DNA of 64,000 bases, from assembly GCF_023343835.1 (NCBI RefSeq), contig NC_064433.1, positions 67,788,032 through 67,852,031 of the forward strand, in the 5' to 3' direction. The translations under genes were made by a program, and so were the position numbers. Of this stretch, positions 48,201 through 58,333 are shown piece after piece. The notes beneath the pieces were generated by a model that was not told the origin of the DNA, made no database searches, and was given only the letters and a program-made list of their open reading frames with translations. Source of the stretch: Lagopus muta (taxonomy: Eukaryota > Chordata > Aves > Galliformes > Phasianidae). Numbering within the stretch: the stretch's first letter is position 1; each line of letters opens with the position of its first letter.

Positions 48201-48745
48201 CTGCTCGCTCCCTCCCTCTCCCCACACCCTCAGGCTTCATGGAGCTCACTCCGCCCCAGGACAGCGAGCTCACCTCGCCCTTATTGCCTCCCGTAGGCTG
48301 ACTCCTCCAGACTCCCTGGAGCGCTCTCACTTTTCCACACAGCTGGTTTCGGGTCCTGCATTTCCCGCCTCAGCTCCCGGTTCCTCTGCTCCAGCAAATC
48401 CACGCTACCTTTCCTCACCGCTGAGGCTGGCGGCACACGCACCACATCCTAAACAATTCTGAACCGTGCCTACCGACAAAAGCGGTCCCGCTCACGACCC
48501 ATTTCCTCTTTCTTTTCTTATCGAACGGCGGTCAGCCGCTGAAAACACGAGGCAAAGGGGATTCCTCGCTCCGCCGCTGCTTAACCCCGGCCAGAGCGCT
48601 CTTCCCAGCCCCGTCCCGCACTCACCTCTCCGCGCAGCTTACGGCACAGGCTCTCCCAGTAGCGCGCCGGGACGCAGGAAGCACGGAGAGCAGCCCCGTG
48701 CAGGGCCACGAAACCCGCCAGCTCTTCATCGCCGTCCCCCGACAT
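30103..48745 (-). CDS. TTLL12: TTLL12, tubulin-tyrosine ligase-like protein 12 (14 exons)
   Basis: Fourteen exons join in phase to 627 residues (human 644, also 14 exons as I recall). Order: 48745-48626, 44450-44275, 42470-42272, 41167-41008, 40686-40553, 37740-37664, 36484-36368, 36256-36062, 35171-35060, 34256-34105, 34016-33935, 33479-33411, 31281-31143, 30254-30103. The family has a SET-like N-terminal half and a TTL-like ATP-grasp C-terminal half, and is reported as a cytosolic pseudo-ligase affecting tubulin tyrosination, histone methylation and innate signalling. Seen here: an acidic run [50 protein letters not shown] at residues 398-411 (Lys402), DIR at 453-455, and ILEVNFNP with Glu588 and Asn590 where canonical TTLs bind Mg-ATP. 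The N-terminus ([12 protein letters not shown]) is about 17 residues shorter than human. ATG 48745 is in a CpG island and is followed at once by conserved text. Confidence 0.97.
30255..31142 (-). other. TTLL12: TTLL12 intron 13
   Basis: 888-base intron; nothing recognised. Confidence 0.85.
31143..31281 (-). CDS. TTLL12: TTLL12 exon 13
   Basis: Residues 532-577 plus one base; [20 protein letters not shown] and [19 protein letters not shown]. Donor GAGATG|gtgaga. Confidence 0.95.
31282..33410 (-). other. TTLL12: TTLL12 intron 12 (2.1 kb)
   Basis: AT-rich unique sequence; nothing recognised. Confidence 0.85.
33411..33479 (-). CDS. TTLL12: TTLL12 exon 12
   Basis: Residues 509-531; [20 protein letters not shown]. 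Exactly 23 codons, phase 0 at both ends. Donor ACAG|gtaagt. Confidence 0.95.
33480..33934 (-). other. TTLL12: TTLL12 intron 11
   Basis: 455-base intron with a T-tract near 33551; nothing else recognised. Confidence 0.85.
33935..34016 (-). CDS. TTLL12: TTLL12 exon 11
   Basis: Residues 481-508; [20 protein letters not shown] to TLKQ. Donor AAGCAG|gtaagc. Confidence 0.95.
34105..34256 (-). CDS. TTLL12: TTLL12 exon 10
   Basis: Residues 431-480 plus two bases; [20 protein letters not shown] and [20 protein letters not shown]. Carries the DIR motif. Confidence 0.96.
34257..35059 (-). other. TTLL12: TTLL12 intron 9
   Basis: 803-base intron; nothing recognised. Confidence 0.85.
35060..35171 (-). 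CDS. TTLL12: TTLL12 exon 9 (ATP-grasp lysine motif)
   Basis: Residues 393-430; [20 protein letters not shown] to RHRESSPK. Acceptor tatctctcacag; donor CCAAAG|gttaga. Confidence 0.95.
35172..36061 (-). other. TTLL12: TTLL12 intron 8
   Basis: 890-base intron; nothing recognised. Confidence 0.85.
36062..36256 (-). CDS. TTLL12: TTLL12 exon 8
   Basis: Residues 328-392 plus two bases; [20 protein letters not shown] and [20 protein letters not shown]. The donor that keeps the frame, GAGAAG|gtggtt, is weak. Confidence 0.94.
36368..36484 (-). CDS. TTLL12: TTLL12 exon 7
   Basis: Residues 289-327 plus two bases; [20 protein letters not shown] and [14 protein letters not shown]. Donor TTATAG|gttgta. 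Confidence 0.95.
   Translation of the reverse strand, partial: GVHRRPASPQQPDTSPFCIHRQRGRSRHPLQLLTLQRL
36485..37663 (-). other. TTLL12: TTLL12 intron 6
   Basis: 1179-base intron; no recognised feature. Confidence 0.88.
37664..37740 (-). CDS. TTLL12: TTLL12 exon 6
   Basis: Residues 264-288 plus two bases; [20 protein letters not shown] to KVFK. Donor TTCAA|gtatgt. Confidence 0.92.
38775..38832 (+). mobile_element. CR1 3'-end remnant
   Basis: gggcccttccaacccaaaat followed by attccatgagtct is the last ~55 bases of CR1, plus orientation. Confidence 0.75.
39725..40074 (+). mobile_element. CR1 LINE 3' fragment
   Basis: Plus-orientation CR1 text: gctcagaggactggagcacc, gatttaagttggatgttagg, taaggtcccttccaacccaa and the end attctgtgactctag. 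About 350 bases, antisense to TTLL12. Confidence 0.92.
40553..40686 (-). CDS. TTLL12: TTLL12 exon 5
   Basis: Residues 219-263; [19 protein letters not shown] to EPSDEHYQ. Acceptor ttgctgcag, donor TACCAG|gtaggg. Confidence 0.95.
40687..41007 (-). other. TTLL12: TTLL12 intron 4
   Basis: 321-base intron; nothing recognised. Confidence 0.88.
41008..41167 (-). CDS. TTLL12: TTLL12 exon 4
   Basis: Residues 166-218 plus one base; [20 protein letters not shown] and [17 protein letters not shown]. Donor ACTGGTG|gtaagt. Confidence 0.96.
41168..42271 (-). other. TTLL12: TTLL12 intron 3
   Basis: Intron of 1104 bases with no recognised feature. Confidence 0.88.
42272..42470 (-). CDS. TTLL12: TTLL12 exon 3
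   Basis: Residues 99-165; [20 protein letters not shown] and [19 protein letters not shown]. Donor CAAGGG|gtgagt. Confidence 0.95.
42471..44274 (-). other. TTLL12: TTLL12 intron 2
   Basis: Holds a CR1 piece at 42815-42945; otherwise unique AT-rich DNA. Confidence 0.88.
42815..42945 (-). mobile_element. small CR1 fragment
   Basis: Text such as gagttggaagagaccttcaa and ggggccccatccaacccggc is the CR1 3' region in minus orientation, about 130 bases. Confidence 0.8.
44275..44450 (-). CDS. TTLL12: TTLL12 exon 2
   Basis: Residues 41-98 plus two bases; [16 protein letters not shown], the acidic run, then [13 protein letters not shown]. Acceptor tcaacttcag, donor CTGATAG|gtgagt. Confidence 0.95.
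47102..47314 (-). other. exon-like ORF with poly(A) signal, unknown
   Basis: On the minus strand an acceptor-like ctctgccattgcag ends at 47315. An open frame then runs from 47307 to the stop at 47116 (63 codons; first Met at 47253 gives 45 aa). Its text is strongly hydrophilic and protein-like, e.g. [20 protein letters not shown] then [21 protein letters not shown] shortly after. AATAAA follows nine bases beyond the stop (47107-47102). I do not recognise the protein. It could be a terminal exon of a nested gene, a retrocopy remnant, or an alternative TTLL12 end exon read in a different frame (28 codons). The frame closes at a TAG just after the acceptor, so if spliced this frame would not be entered directly. 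Confidence 0.35.
47594..47886 (+). mobile_element. CR1 LINE 3' fragment
   Basis: Typical CR1 text in plus orientation: ggctcatttcaaaggtgccc, gaggaaaaacttctttacag, ggtcccttccaacccctac and the terminal gattctataag. About 290 bases, antisense to TTLL12. Confidence 0.92.
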
Positions 48746-48960
48746 GGCCGAGCCTGGCACAAACTGCTGCCGTACCCCCTGCCCGCCCCGCCGCGAAGCG
48801 GAGCATGCCGGGTGGGGCCTGACCGGGGAGGGAGACAGAGCGGGAACTGCGCGCGCGTGGCGGGCGGGGCCTCACCGCGCTGAGAGGCGCGGCTGTGGCT
48901 GCTGCCATGGTGCGTAGTGCCGCTGGACGCGTTCGCTTTTCGATGGAACTTGCTGGTCAA
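48480..48960 (-). promoter_or_regulatory. TTLL12: CpG island, TTLL12 promoter
   Basis: GC- and CpG-rich block around the TTLL12 start, with GC-box text (ggcgggcggggcc) near 48860. No TATA box. The plus-strand side has no recognised exon. Confidence 0.75.
48626..48745 (-). CDS. TTLL12: TTLL12 exon 1
   Basis: Residues 1-40, ending [12 protein letters not shown]; donor GGAGAG|gtgagt. The human counterpart ends YWGRLLHKLEHE. Confidence 0.9.
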
Positions 48961-51900
48961 GAAAGCGTCCAATTCGTGGAGCTCCTTAAGTGGAGAATGA
49001 ACATTAGTGTCACACTGAAGTAATTGTTCGCTGCTCGTCTTGTGTTGCTGGACTGATGTGTGCTATAGAGTAGCTAGCCCAGCAGTCCTTTCTCCACGTA
49101 ATCAGTTATCATGAGGCAGATCTCTGTCAAAGAGCTGTGGTACCGTGGTCAGACACTGACGGTATAAAGAGATGAGATGCATGCTGTAACCATATGCTGC
49201 CGTTCCAGCACGATCCCCAGGCTATCTGAATAGAAGACACAGGCTGATCTTCCCCTGTCCACCCCACCATGTGCTCCCACATGTTCACAGCATGTCACTA
49301 AGCAGACCTGCCTAAATGAGCAACAGTGTCAAAAACCAGCTGCCTTAACTGGGTTCCTGCTACACGTCTCTATGATTGTAGATATTTCTGCTAATATTGT
49401 AGTTTGGAGAAAGGATGTCTGTGGTGGAGATCTCACCCCTGCATTATAAAAAGCAGGGACTAGACTGCTCACAGCTCTCACGGGGATCTTGATTGCTCTC
49501 ACGGGGATCTTGATTGCTACAAAAGCTCCCACAGCCACCCTTCTCTCAGCTATTGCTGTGCCACAGGCTTACTACAGGATGTGTATTATGGATACACACA
49601 CCCTCATGCACAGCCTGTATCGTGTATACCAAGTCACAAGACTTGTTTCTTCCTTAAGCAAATCCAGTAAGAAAAGTAGGATATCTTTTCATTTCCTTGT
49701 TCAATAGAGCTGCACTGAGCATGCCCTGTCCCGGGGGGAACGTGATCCTGCAGATTTACGTAACCTTGTTTTTGCCAAGTGCAGGCAGGTGCTTTCTCAC
49801 TGCCTGTGTGCACCTTCACCTCACTTTGGGCAGGACTCTGGCTACCGGCCAGCTGTCTGTGGTTCCAGGCTGTTTGGGTGACTGTGCAGGTCAGGCAGGT
49901 CAAAACTGTTGCTGGTGAACTCAAGGTAATAATAAAATGCAGTCAGAATCACTGGGATTAAGAGCAGTGAGACTCTGAGATGTGGAAGCAACAGTAAATT
50001 GTATTTATCTCCTTACTTTATCTAATGAGGTTTTATTTGCCTGCAGCTCAGCCTGTTCTGCTGTTTTTCCACCAGGAGTATATCTATATCCTGCAGCAGG
50101 GATCAGAGTCCAGCACTTGCCCATTTCACATAACCATCTCAGCTGCGGGGCTACACAACAAGGCTTTCAGGAGCAAGTATTCCTACCCCACATCACTGAC
50201 TGCTTGTGATGCAAAAGCAGTAGCCCCGCTGTCACCTCTCATTACAAAAACAGGTACTTGTTGATAATATCTGTAAAGTGGAAATATCTGTAAAGTTACC
50301 TCAGAATATTATTCTGATTGTTTTCTTAGGAATAGTGACTAATTTGCGGCACCCAAACAATGCAGCCCTTACTGAGGCAAAGTGCTTGTTGAGTTTGACA
50401 GTGCACAAGTTTTGCACAAGTGTTTACAATCAGGGAAGTTAAAAGAAAACAAAAAACAAAATTGACCTTTCTAATTTTACTCCTGTCTGAAGTAACAGGA
50501 TCCAACCTTCCAGCATTATCTGCAGGGGTCCAACCCAAGCAGCTAGGGTACCACTTTGTCACAGCAGTCCACTTGCCCACTACAGCCTCATTTATATTCT
50601 GCCCTGCAGCAGCCAAAATGGCTACTAAATAAATGCCCATCTGCATATTTTGTCTAGTGTGGTATGTATTTGTTATTTTTTTTTAATACAGCAACATTTA
50701 TAGCAAAACTGGTCTGTAGCTACTTAGAGGGAGAGCATCCCTCTAAGCTCACCTAGCAATATGATAGAAATAAATTTGTTGGGGTGTTAGGCAGCAATGG
50801 CAGCAGGAGAAAGCAGACTGCAACCCATATTGGCTTCATGTGCTGTAGGAGCTCAGATATGGCTCCATGAAACAGAGGAAGAAAGAAAACTTGCCCTGAC
50901 AGGGAAATATCTCTGGAAAGTCCTCCAGGATTGTACAGGACAGACCCCTTCTGAGTCAGCCATGATCGGTGGCTGAACAAAGATGAAAGCAAGTCTAAGT
51001 AAGGCTAAGTGTGCCTTCATTTACCTGCTGGGTCTCTCCAGAGTGCCATTCATCAGGCCAGGTGTCAAAATTATGCTTTGTGAGCTTGTTGGGAAGATCT
51101 GAGATCTGCAATTCTTACCAGGCGATGCTTACTTCAGAATCTTGTACTCAAATGTACATTGTCACAACTGCGGAACTGGTGTTTGCCTTTGTACACAGGT
51201 GCTTTGTTACCAATAATTAATTTGACTTGTGATGACCTTGAGGAACTTCTGGGTTCAAGTCTTCTGTCTTTGATAGGAGCTGACTTTTCATATTAGTCCA
51301 TCAAAGATCTGGAGCAGATAAAGACATCTGAGCACCATCTCACGTGTTCCGTCATGAGGCATCGTCTTTAGTCTGATAGAAGTGATGCTCTGTCTTCTTG
51401 GAATGTAATTAGAATGATTGCTATTATTACCTAAATTGACTGCTATTAGCTGAAAAAAGCAGTAAATGATTTGTGCAGCCAGTCAGAATGTAACTGTCTC
51501 TTTGTGCCCTTTAAAGCTGTCACACTGACACCAATAGTCATTAGTCATACTATTTATGTCACAAACAATGTATGTATTATCATATGATAAATGCTTTCTG
51601 TTAACAGGATAAGCTACTTAGATGAGAGTATCAGTAGAATACCACGACCATGGTGGTGTGTCAAGTCTCCTGACTGCCCCACATAGGTGGCTGCTGCACC
51701 ACTAACAATGTTCTGATGGCAGATGGCATTGATCTGTTAAGAGGTGCTGCTGAGTGACAAACCTCGCCTTTTGTCAACTGATTTATTAACATTTGTGATT
51801 TTTGTCTGGTCCAGCATGCTTCAGTGACAACTGCATTTGTTGGACTGCAAAAGATGATCTAAATCATATTTAACAGAGCTAGTGATGTCACTGCGGGTGC

Positions 51901-52500
51901 TCTACATTCTATTCGGTCCATTAACATCCAGTTTTGGATCAAACAAATCATGGATTGCTTAACTGTAAGTATGATATCTAAAAGTCAGCAGGAGGACCTG
52001 GGCAAATGCAGTATTTCTACAGCAGGGCTAGAATGGAGAAAAGACACTCTTGATCTCTCCTTAAATCAATGTTTTGGGTGCCAGCATGGTTTCCTCTCTA
52101 CACAGACCTCAGAGAGAAAGGCAGCTTTTGTTTGGAAGTCACTGCTCTCATTAGCAGCTTGTGATAGTAAGAGCCCATCAGGCCACCATCTGGAGAGACC
52201 TTTCTTCCACCTGAATGAGATAAACAGAGTTACATAAGAATTATTTGAAGAAATTGTTAAAAATCCTGGGGGAAAGCTGACATGTCACTTTGGTCTGTCC
52301 ATGCCTCAGTATCCCAGCACTGAACTCCTGGTTTGACAAGAAAGAAAATGCTCTCTGTTGCATGAAGATGCAAACTAGATTCAAAAATATAGATGTTATC
52401 AAGAAGATGATTTGTCTTCTGATTCTTATCTACTTTACACTGGCGTGTTGAACCTTACGTGAATATGTATGAGTATACGTGAATAAATGGCAGCAGAGAC
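48961..52500. other. TTLL12-SCUBE1 intergenic interval
   Basis: About 3.5 kb between the TTLL12 CpG island and the presumed end of the SCUBE1 transcript. Near 49451 a TATAAAAAG box and a tandem 20-base duplication (49478-49517) suggest an old LTR, unproven. Open frames are short and unrecognised. Confidence 0.5.
49478..49517 (+). repeat. tandem duplication, 2 x 20 bases
   Basis: The unit ctctcacggggatcttgatt occurs twice, head to tail, with no change. Confidence 0.9.
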
Positions 52501-52517
52501 ATCCATTCCATTTTATG

Positions 52518-52523
52518 TTTATT
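52518..52523 (-). terminator. SCUBE1: candidate distal SCUBE1 poly(A) signal
   Basis: Plus-strand TTTATT, read as AATAAA on the minus strand, the last in a series of such hexamers going left from the SCUBE1 stop. Confidence 0.3.
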
Positions 52524-54497
52524 ATGAAAGTGATTTTAACAAAAGTTTTATTACATGCTTCGTTTTGAGCTTTGACATAGAAAACAAAGCTATTAATATA
52601 CAGAGGTAAAAGGAAGTGTATTTTCTTATAAGGTACATTTACAACAACATTTTCTACTACGAATCTGACAGCATTTTTAAAATATTGGTAAAGCCTTAGA
52701 TCACGGTATTTTATTTTCTAAGTATCAAATTTTGTACAGTTATTCACTATCTTTGTTCTAAACTACCATGATACATTTCATATGGAAATAGCTGTTTGTA
52801 CATAATTTACATTGATAATAAAGCTTAGAAGTCCCAGCAGCATCTACAAGGGTTTCGTTCAAAATGTCACTCATGCCTGCTATTCAGATGTAGCCAATTG
52901 GTACAGTAACCAATATTACGTATCTGGGTATTTTTTTCCAAGATCTAGTCTACCAGAAATTCCTATTTAATAGGCAGTGGATAAGATCACGGTGAACCTA
53001 ATGCAGGTAAAACTCCCACAGACCTCAGTGGCAGTTTTGCCTAAAAAAGGCTCTACGATCTGATCCAATACGTTAATTTATCACTTCCACTGCTACCTAG
53101 AGCACAGAGATACCATGCCTTTCCTTATCTTTGTGCTCTATTGGGGCATAATTTCTGAATTCCCTTTTTTTCCTGAATTTGGTGTAGTTTCTTATTCTAG
53201 TAAGAACTACCACTAACTTTAAAATACCTATTCTTTATATGTTTTGAAAACAGTAAGCACTTCCGAATGACACTTCATAGTCAATTCAGTGAAAACTAGC
53301 AGGTTAAGTTGTCCCAGAAAACTCTTCCCATGACACCAATGTGGCTGCAGAAACAACAGGAGCAGTCATCCAGCAGAATGAATCTGACTACTGACCACAC
53401 GCACACCAGTGCCCTGTAAGTACCTTTTTAATTATCTGTTGGCTATTTGCTGCTGTCAGTGTGAATTAGTGGCCTTTCTAAGATATAAAACATAGAAAAC
53501 AATATTTACAAAATAAATTTAATTAAAAAAGTAACAAGAGCAAACTAAAAAAAGATATTTTCACAATCATTAAAATTTGCTTAAGCAAAGCCACTTCTTT
53601 TCCTAGATACTGAGAAATTCAGCTAAAGTTGAATTGCAATTGTCTGTATATCTTTAAACTTGTTATTTCTGCTTTCTGAATATAGGTGGTTTAAATTATT
53701 ACATCTACAGGTACTTCTGTACATTTTACTCTTGTATATTACATATTAAACTTTATAGATTAAAAGTTTAGTGATGAAACAATAAATAAATGAAATAACA
53801 AACTGGAATTGTACATAAGCAGGTACTCAGATAACATATTTTTTCCTTAAGAGTTTATTTCCCAGTTTGTTTCTATTCAGATGAAAAGTGTTATGACAAA
53901 ACATGAGACTTTTCTCCAAACTGAAGTTGGATACTGAGGAATAAGTTTCTATTACCTTACAGAATTCCATAAATTCTTAACAGAGACAAAAGTCTTTCTT
54001 CTTTCCGCAAGTGCTTACGACAGTCTCTCATCCTAGAAAACTGTTTCATTAACTTCTCAAAGTATTGAGAGCCTATAGAACTTCTCCAATCACTACCATT
54101 CCTGTCAAACAGTGGTTTTAAACTATAGAAAAAAAATGCAACTACTCAAAATAATGACACAGGTACACACACCAGTATGTTGCTCACTCCCCCTCACTCC
54201 CACCATGCAAAAAATGGAAAATTCAGGCTTCTGAGTTGGCTGAGAAATTTGCCACTGAATTTAGTTATTGGATATTTCACTCCAGGTCATTTTTTAAGAG
54301 CACTTAAAGGTATTTAGAGTCCAGACACAAGTACTCTCACAGGCCAGTTAGGTTTTGCTGTCCAATAGCAGGCAGTAGTTCCTTAGAAGAATCCTACCAC
54401 TGCTTTAGCTCCTGAAGATTAGAACTGGGTTGTTTAGAGATAGGACTAATCTGACAAATTTGAATCTGTTGGGCACACTAACAAGGGGGCCTGGAGT

Positions 54498-54515
54498 GGG
54501 GGGGGGGGGGGGGGG
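54498..54515 (+). repeat. homopolymer of 18 G
   Basis: Uninterrupted G18 on the plus strand (C18 in the SCUBE1 transcript orientation). Could form G-quadruplex DNA and may be length-variable or mis-sequenced. Confidence 0.9.
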
Positions 54516-56945
54516 CGCAACTTTCTTATTTCAGTGTTTAGTGCATGGAAGCATGTTTCTTGTTCATGTGGCATCTGTTCTTTCTATGTATAGATGGTGG
54601 ACTACAGCTGAGCTCTGCTCTTTCAAAACCATCTGGCAAATCAAAATGCAGCCTTTGAAAACTCTGCAGCCAAACATGACTTTATTTAAGCTAGTCTAAA
54701 ACTAATCTAAAGTAAATTAAAATAAGCTTACTAAGATAAGCCTACTTAAAACAAATGCAAAACTGATGTGTAGGAAGGATCAGTCTAAATTTTCAGTACA
54801 CCCAACACTGTGGTTTAATTTTACTGTGCGGAGGAAGCATGAGAAAATAAATTTCTTATGAAAAGTTGGTCATTAGGTAAAATTCTACTAAATAACGAGG
54901 AAGGAAAGTTGGCAGAAAAATGGGCTGAAAGTTACTGAAGTCTTTTTTCGGTCTAGTTTCGGTGACCTAAATCTTGAGGCAGAATAAATCTTGCTATCGC
55001 AGGCAAGATACAAGTGGCAATCTTCTACTGAGCAGAAAATCTTGGTGCTTCCTGTACTCAAATGACACACGGGAACACCCAGCCCACAGCAATCACTAAC
55101 AAGCACTTTCAAGGCATGACTTAGGGCTTGATTAGCAATTTCTGATTGTTGCAATCTCCTGGATTACAGCAGGTGTGCAGGCTGTTATTTGATGAGAATA
55201 CCTAGGTAAGATTCATCATCACCTCACTAAAAATAAGTGCAGTATTTAAAGCAGGAAGAGAGGCTTGAAATGTTAAGTGCTACAGGTGCAGCTTTTAAGT
55301 ATATAGGCGTTTGCAAATTGAAAATGAGAAGCTTGGTTTGTTTGTGATGTGGAATTGTGTAATTGCAAATGGGTACTTCTTCAGCCTTCCTGCAGTGACA
55401 CAAACATGTTGTTGCACATGGCCTGTACGCAGCATGGCATTTGTGATACGGGTCTGTATTTATTGAATGTGTTTAAATGCAATATTTCACATTTAGGCTA
55501 AAAGCCAAAATTTGCTATTCTGCCATGGACCAATTCATTTCATGAAGCTCTTTGTCTTAAAGCAGGCAATATTCCTCCCGGTATGTTTTTTGATTCCCAA
55601 CTTTGTCTAAGTCATTCCTTGTTATTGCATAGTAACAATAGGCTCTCTGGCTTTCGCTCTGTAGAGTGAAAACATTCTACATGATATAAACAAAAGAAGA
55701 GCTCAGCTCACCTTCTGTTTGGTGAATACCAGTTTCTTTAACTGTCAAGTATGAAAAACCCTTGTGCCCTTTTGAAAGTAGTAAGATATTTTTAAATGAG
55801 ATCTGTCAAAACATTTCTTTCTTTTAGAGCTCATGCAAAAAATATATGCTGTCATAAACATCAGCTGAAATGGGTTCAGACACTCCTATATACCACTTGT
55901 CGCTACTTTTTTTCATGAGAAATTTGCACATCTGATGGTTTTTCTATGCAGAGCTGCAAGCATTCAAACTTGGCTCATTTTCTAAATATATCACATATGA
56001 AACTGTATATTTTTGAAGGCCAAATTGTTCTTTCTTTCACAGCAACGCAAAGTCTGTATTTGCTCCAGAAGTCACTGAGAGCCCTGTCCTGACTGCGGAA
56101 TCCCTGCCCAGCCGTGGCTCTAGGGAGCATGAGCTCACGTGCACCTCTGAGGCTGCCTGAACCAGATGAAACACAACATTTGTCTAATGTGGTTGAAAGT
56201 CAGCCAGAGCTGTACCAGAGCAAACTGAAGACAGTCCTTTACGTATTCACTGCTCACAGCTGCACCAAGGTCCCACTAACAGTGGCCATGACCAAGACAA
56301 GTTGGTGCCATGGTCTCTGTGTGGCACTGGATTCCTCATGGAAGACGTTATGGTGCTACCAGTAGTCTATGGACCTTTAAGGCAATTACCTTCAGCTCTT
56401 TTCTAAAGAGGAAGCTTGGCCTGCATGACAACTGTGGCGTTATGCCCACAATCATGAGTTGCTAAGCAGAAGTTTAGCAGGGATTTTACAAAACTCACTG
56501 CACAGCATCAGGTTTCCAAAGCTCACTTACTGAAGCCAACAATACTACAGATCATTCTTCACTGTTCAACAAATGAACAAGTTACCTTTCTTCATAAATT
56601 CAGTCATCTTTGTTTAGAATTCTGAACAATTCCCAACTATCTTTCAGCAGCACATCTTAAATTCTGACTAGTTCTAATCATTCTGGATAGACCTATCAGA
56701 CTATGAGGTACTGTTTGGTTGAAATAGTTTCTTCGCTATGGCCTTATACATGATTATCTAAAAAGATTTTTGTTATTTTTAGGATTTACATTTTTTTCTA
56801 CAAATTCCTTCTGTTAAGGGAAAAACATGCACATAACTTCTTTCATTTTGGGCATGTACTGAATCTGGTACTGACATGGTCGCCTTCAAATATCCACCTT
56901 TAATAATCCATCACGAATATTTAAGGAAAGTAATTGCAACATCCT

Positions 56946-57023
56946 CACAAAAACAAAACAAAACAAAACAAAAACCACCACCACCACCAACAAAAAAAAA
57001 AAACAACCCAAAAAACAACCTTT
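56946..57023. repeat. (CAAAA)n, (CCA)n and A-rich simple repeat
   Basis: Consecutive CAAAA units, then five or so CCA units, then A-rich CAACCC text. Confidence 0.88.
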
Positions 57024-58304
57024 AAAAGAGGACATTTCTGACTTTCATGGAGCTATTACATTTGAAAACAAAGGTTAATATATAAATATATAGAGATTAA
57101 AGAGAATGTTATTCAAAGACCTACAATCCATGCATGACAAAAAAGGAATTAGACTAAGCTGAAACTGTCCAGGCACAGAAAGAAAAAAATTATGGTCTTC
57201 AACAGAGAAGGAAAGAAGGCAAGTAAAAATACAAGATGGCCAAGCAGAAAAACACAACTGAATATTTAATGTGTCTCTTAGAAATGAAATAGCCAACCAC
57301 TCAAAGCCAACAGAAAACAACTTTGTAAATTTAAACAGCACTTGCTCAAAGACAAAAAAAGTGTAAGAAGTACAAGAAGTTAGCCTTATCTACCCTTAAT
57401 GCTTTCTTTGAGAGCATCCAAGGGTATTTTAAACTACAAGATAGATGTGCAAAAAAAACCAAAAAAACCAAAGCAGTTACACGTGTCTTTCTGAAAGGAT
57501 GCTGGCATGACAGTTAATTTATGCACATCATAATCTTGTGGGATCAGAAGGGAAATGATACAAAAGAGGAAGAGACTTAAAAATAAAAGAAGCTGAAATG
57601 CCAATAAAAATAGCTACTCTGTCACTGAATTCTGCAATCGTGTGAAATTAGCCCTTGTGCCAGAAAACAGGAGGAAACATGGGATTTATCGTCATCTTAG
57701 AACCCAGGTACTCATCACACTGTGAGGAGGACCTGACTACAAGGTTAATGCTCTCTTACAGACTGCATAGTCCCAGAAGTTGATGGGCACAGTGACTCCA
57801 AGCCTCTGATTGCAGGACCCGTCCTCCAACCCATCAAACTGGGCTGCAAAACTGTGTTCCTGCACCTTTCTTTTGCAGTTTAGGCCTGTGGCAGAGGTTT
57901 GTCCCCAGCATTTTAGAGATGGCAGATCTAAAAAAAAAAGATCCTCCTTGGTGAGCTCCTCACAAGTGTGCTGTCCTCAGGTGTAATTGTTTGTCTGCTG
58001 TGTGGGTCGCCCAAGGAAGAGACAGTAACTGCCCCCTTCCTGGACAGCAGTCACATCTAAACTGATGCTGTTATTCTTGCAATAATGTATTAAAAGAGGA
58101 TGCCCAAAAGTAAACCATTATCCTGTGTTATAAAACTGCAGAAGGGTTTGTGTTAATAGAAGTGACAAGCACTTGGAGAAGTCATTGGATCATCTAAGCA
58201 AAGTTACAAATAGATACAAGTAAATAGTGTGTGGGGGAGTAAAGATTTAAGCATGAATAATATTTACAGTAACTAAAGATAACATTACTAATGTACCCAC
58301 AAAT

Positions 58305-58333
58305 AGAAGTATATATTTATATATTTATATATT
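58305..58333. repeat. TATATTTA simple repeat
   Basis: Short A/T-only repeat of tatatattta units within the presumed SCUBE1 3' UTR. Confidence 0.8.

Larger units (their letters stand above)
44451..48625 (-). other. TTLL12: TTLL12 intron 1 (4.2 kb)
   Basis: Contains a CR1 fragment (47594-47886) and an exon-like ORF with poly(A) signal at 47102-47314. The remainder is unique. Confidence 0.85.
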
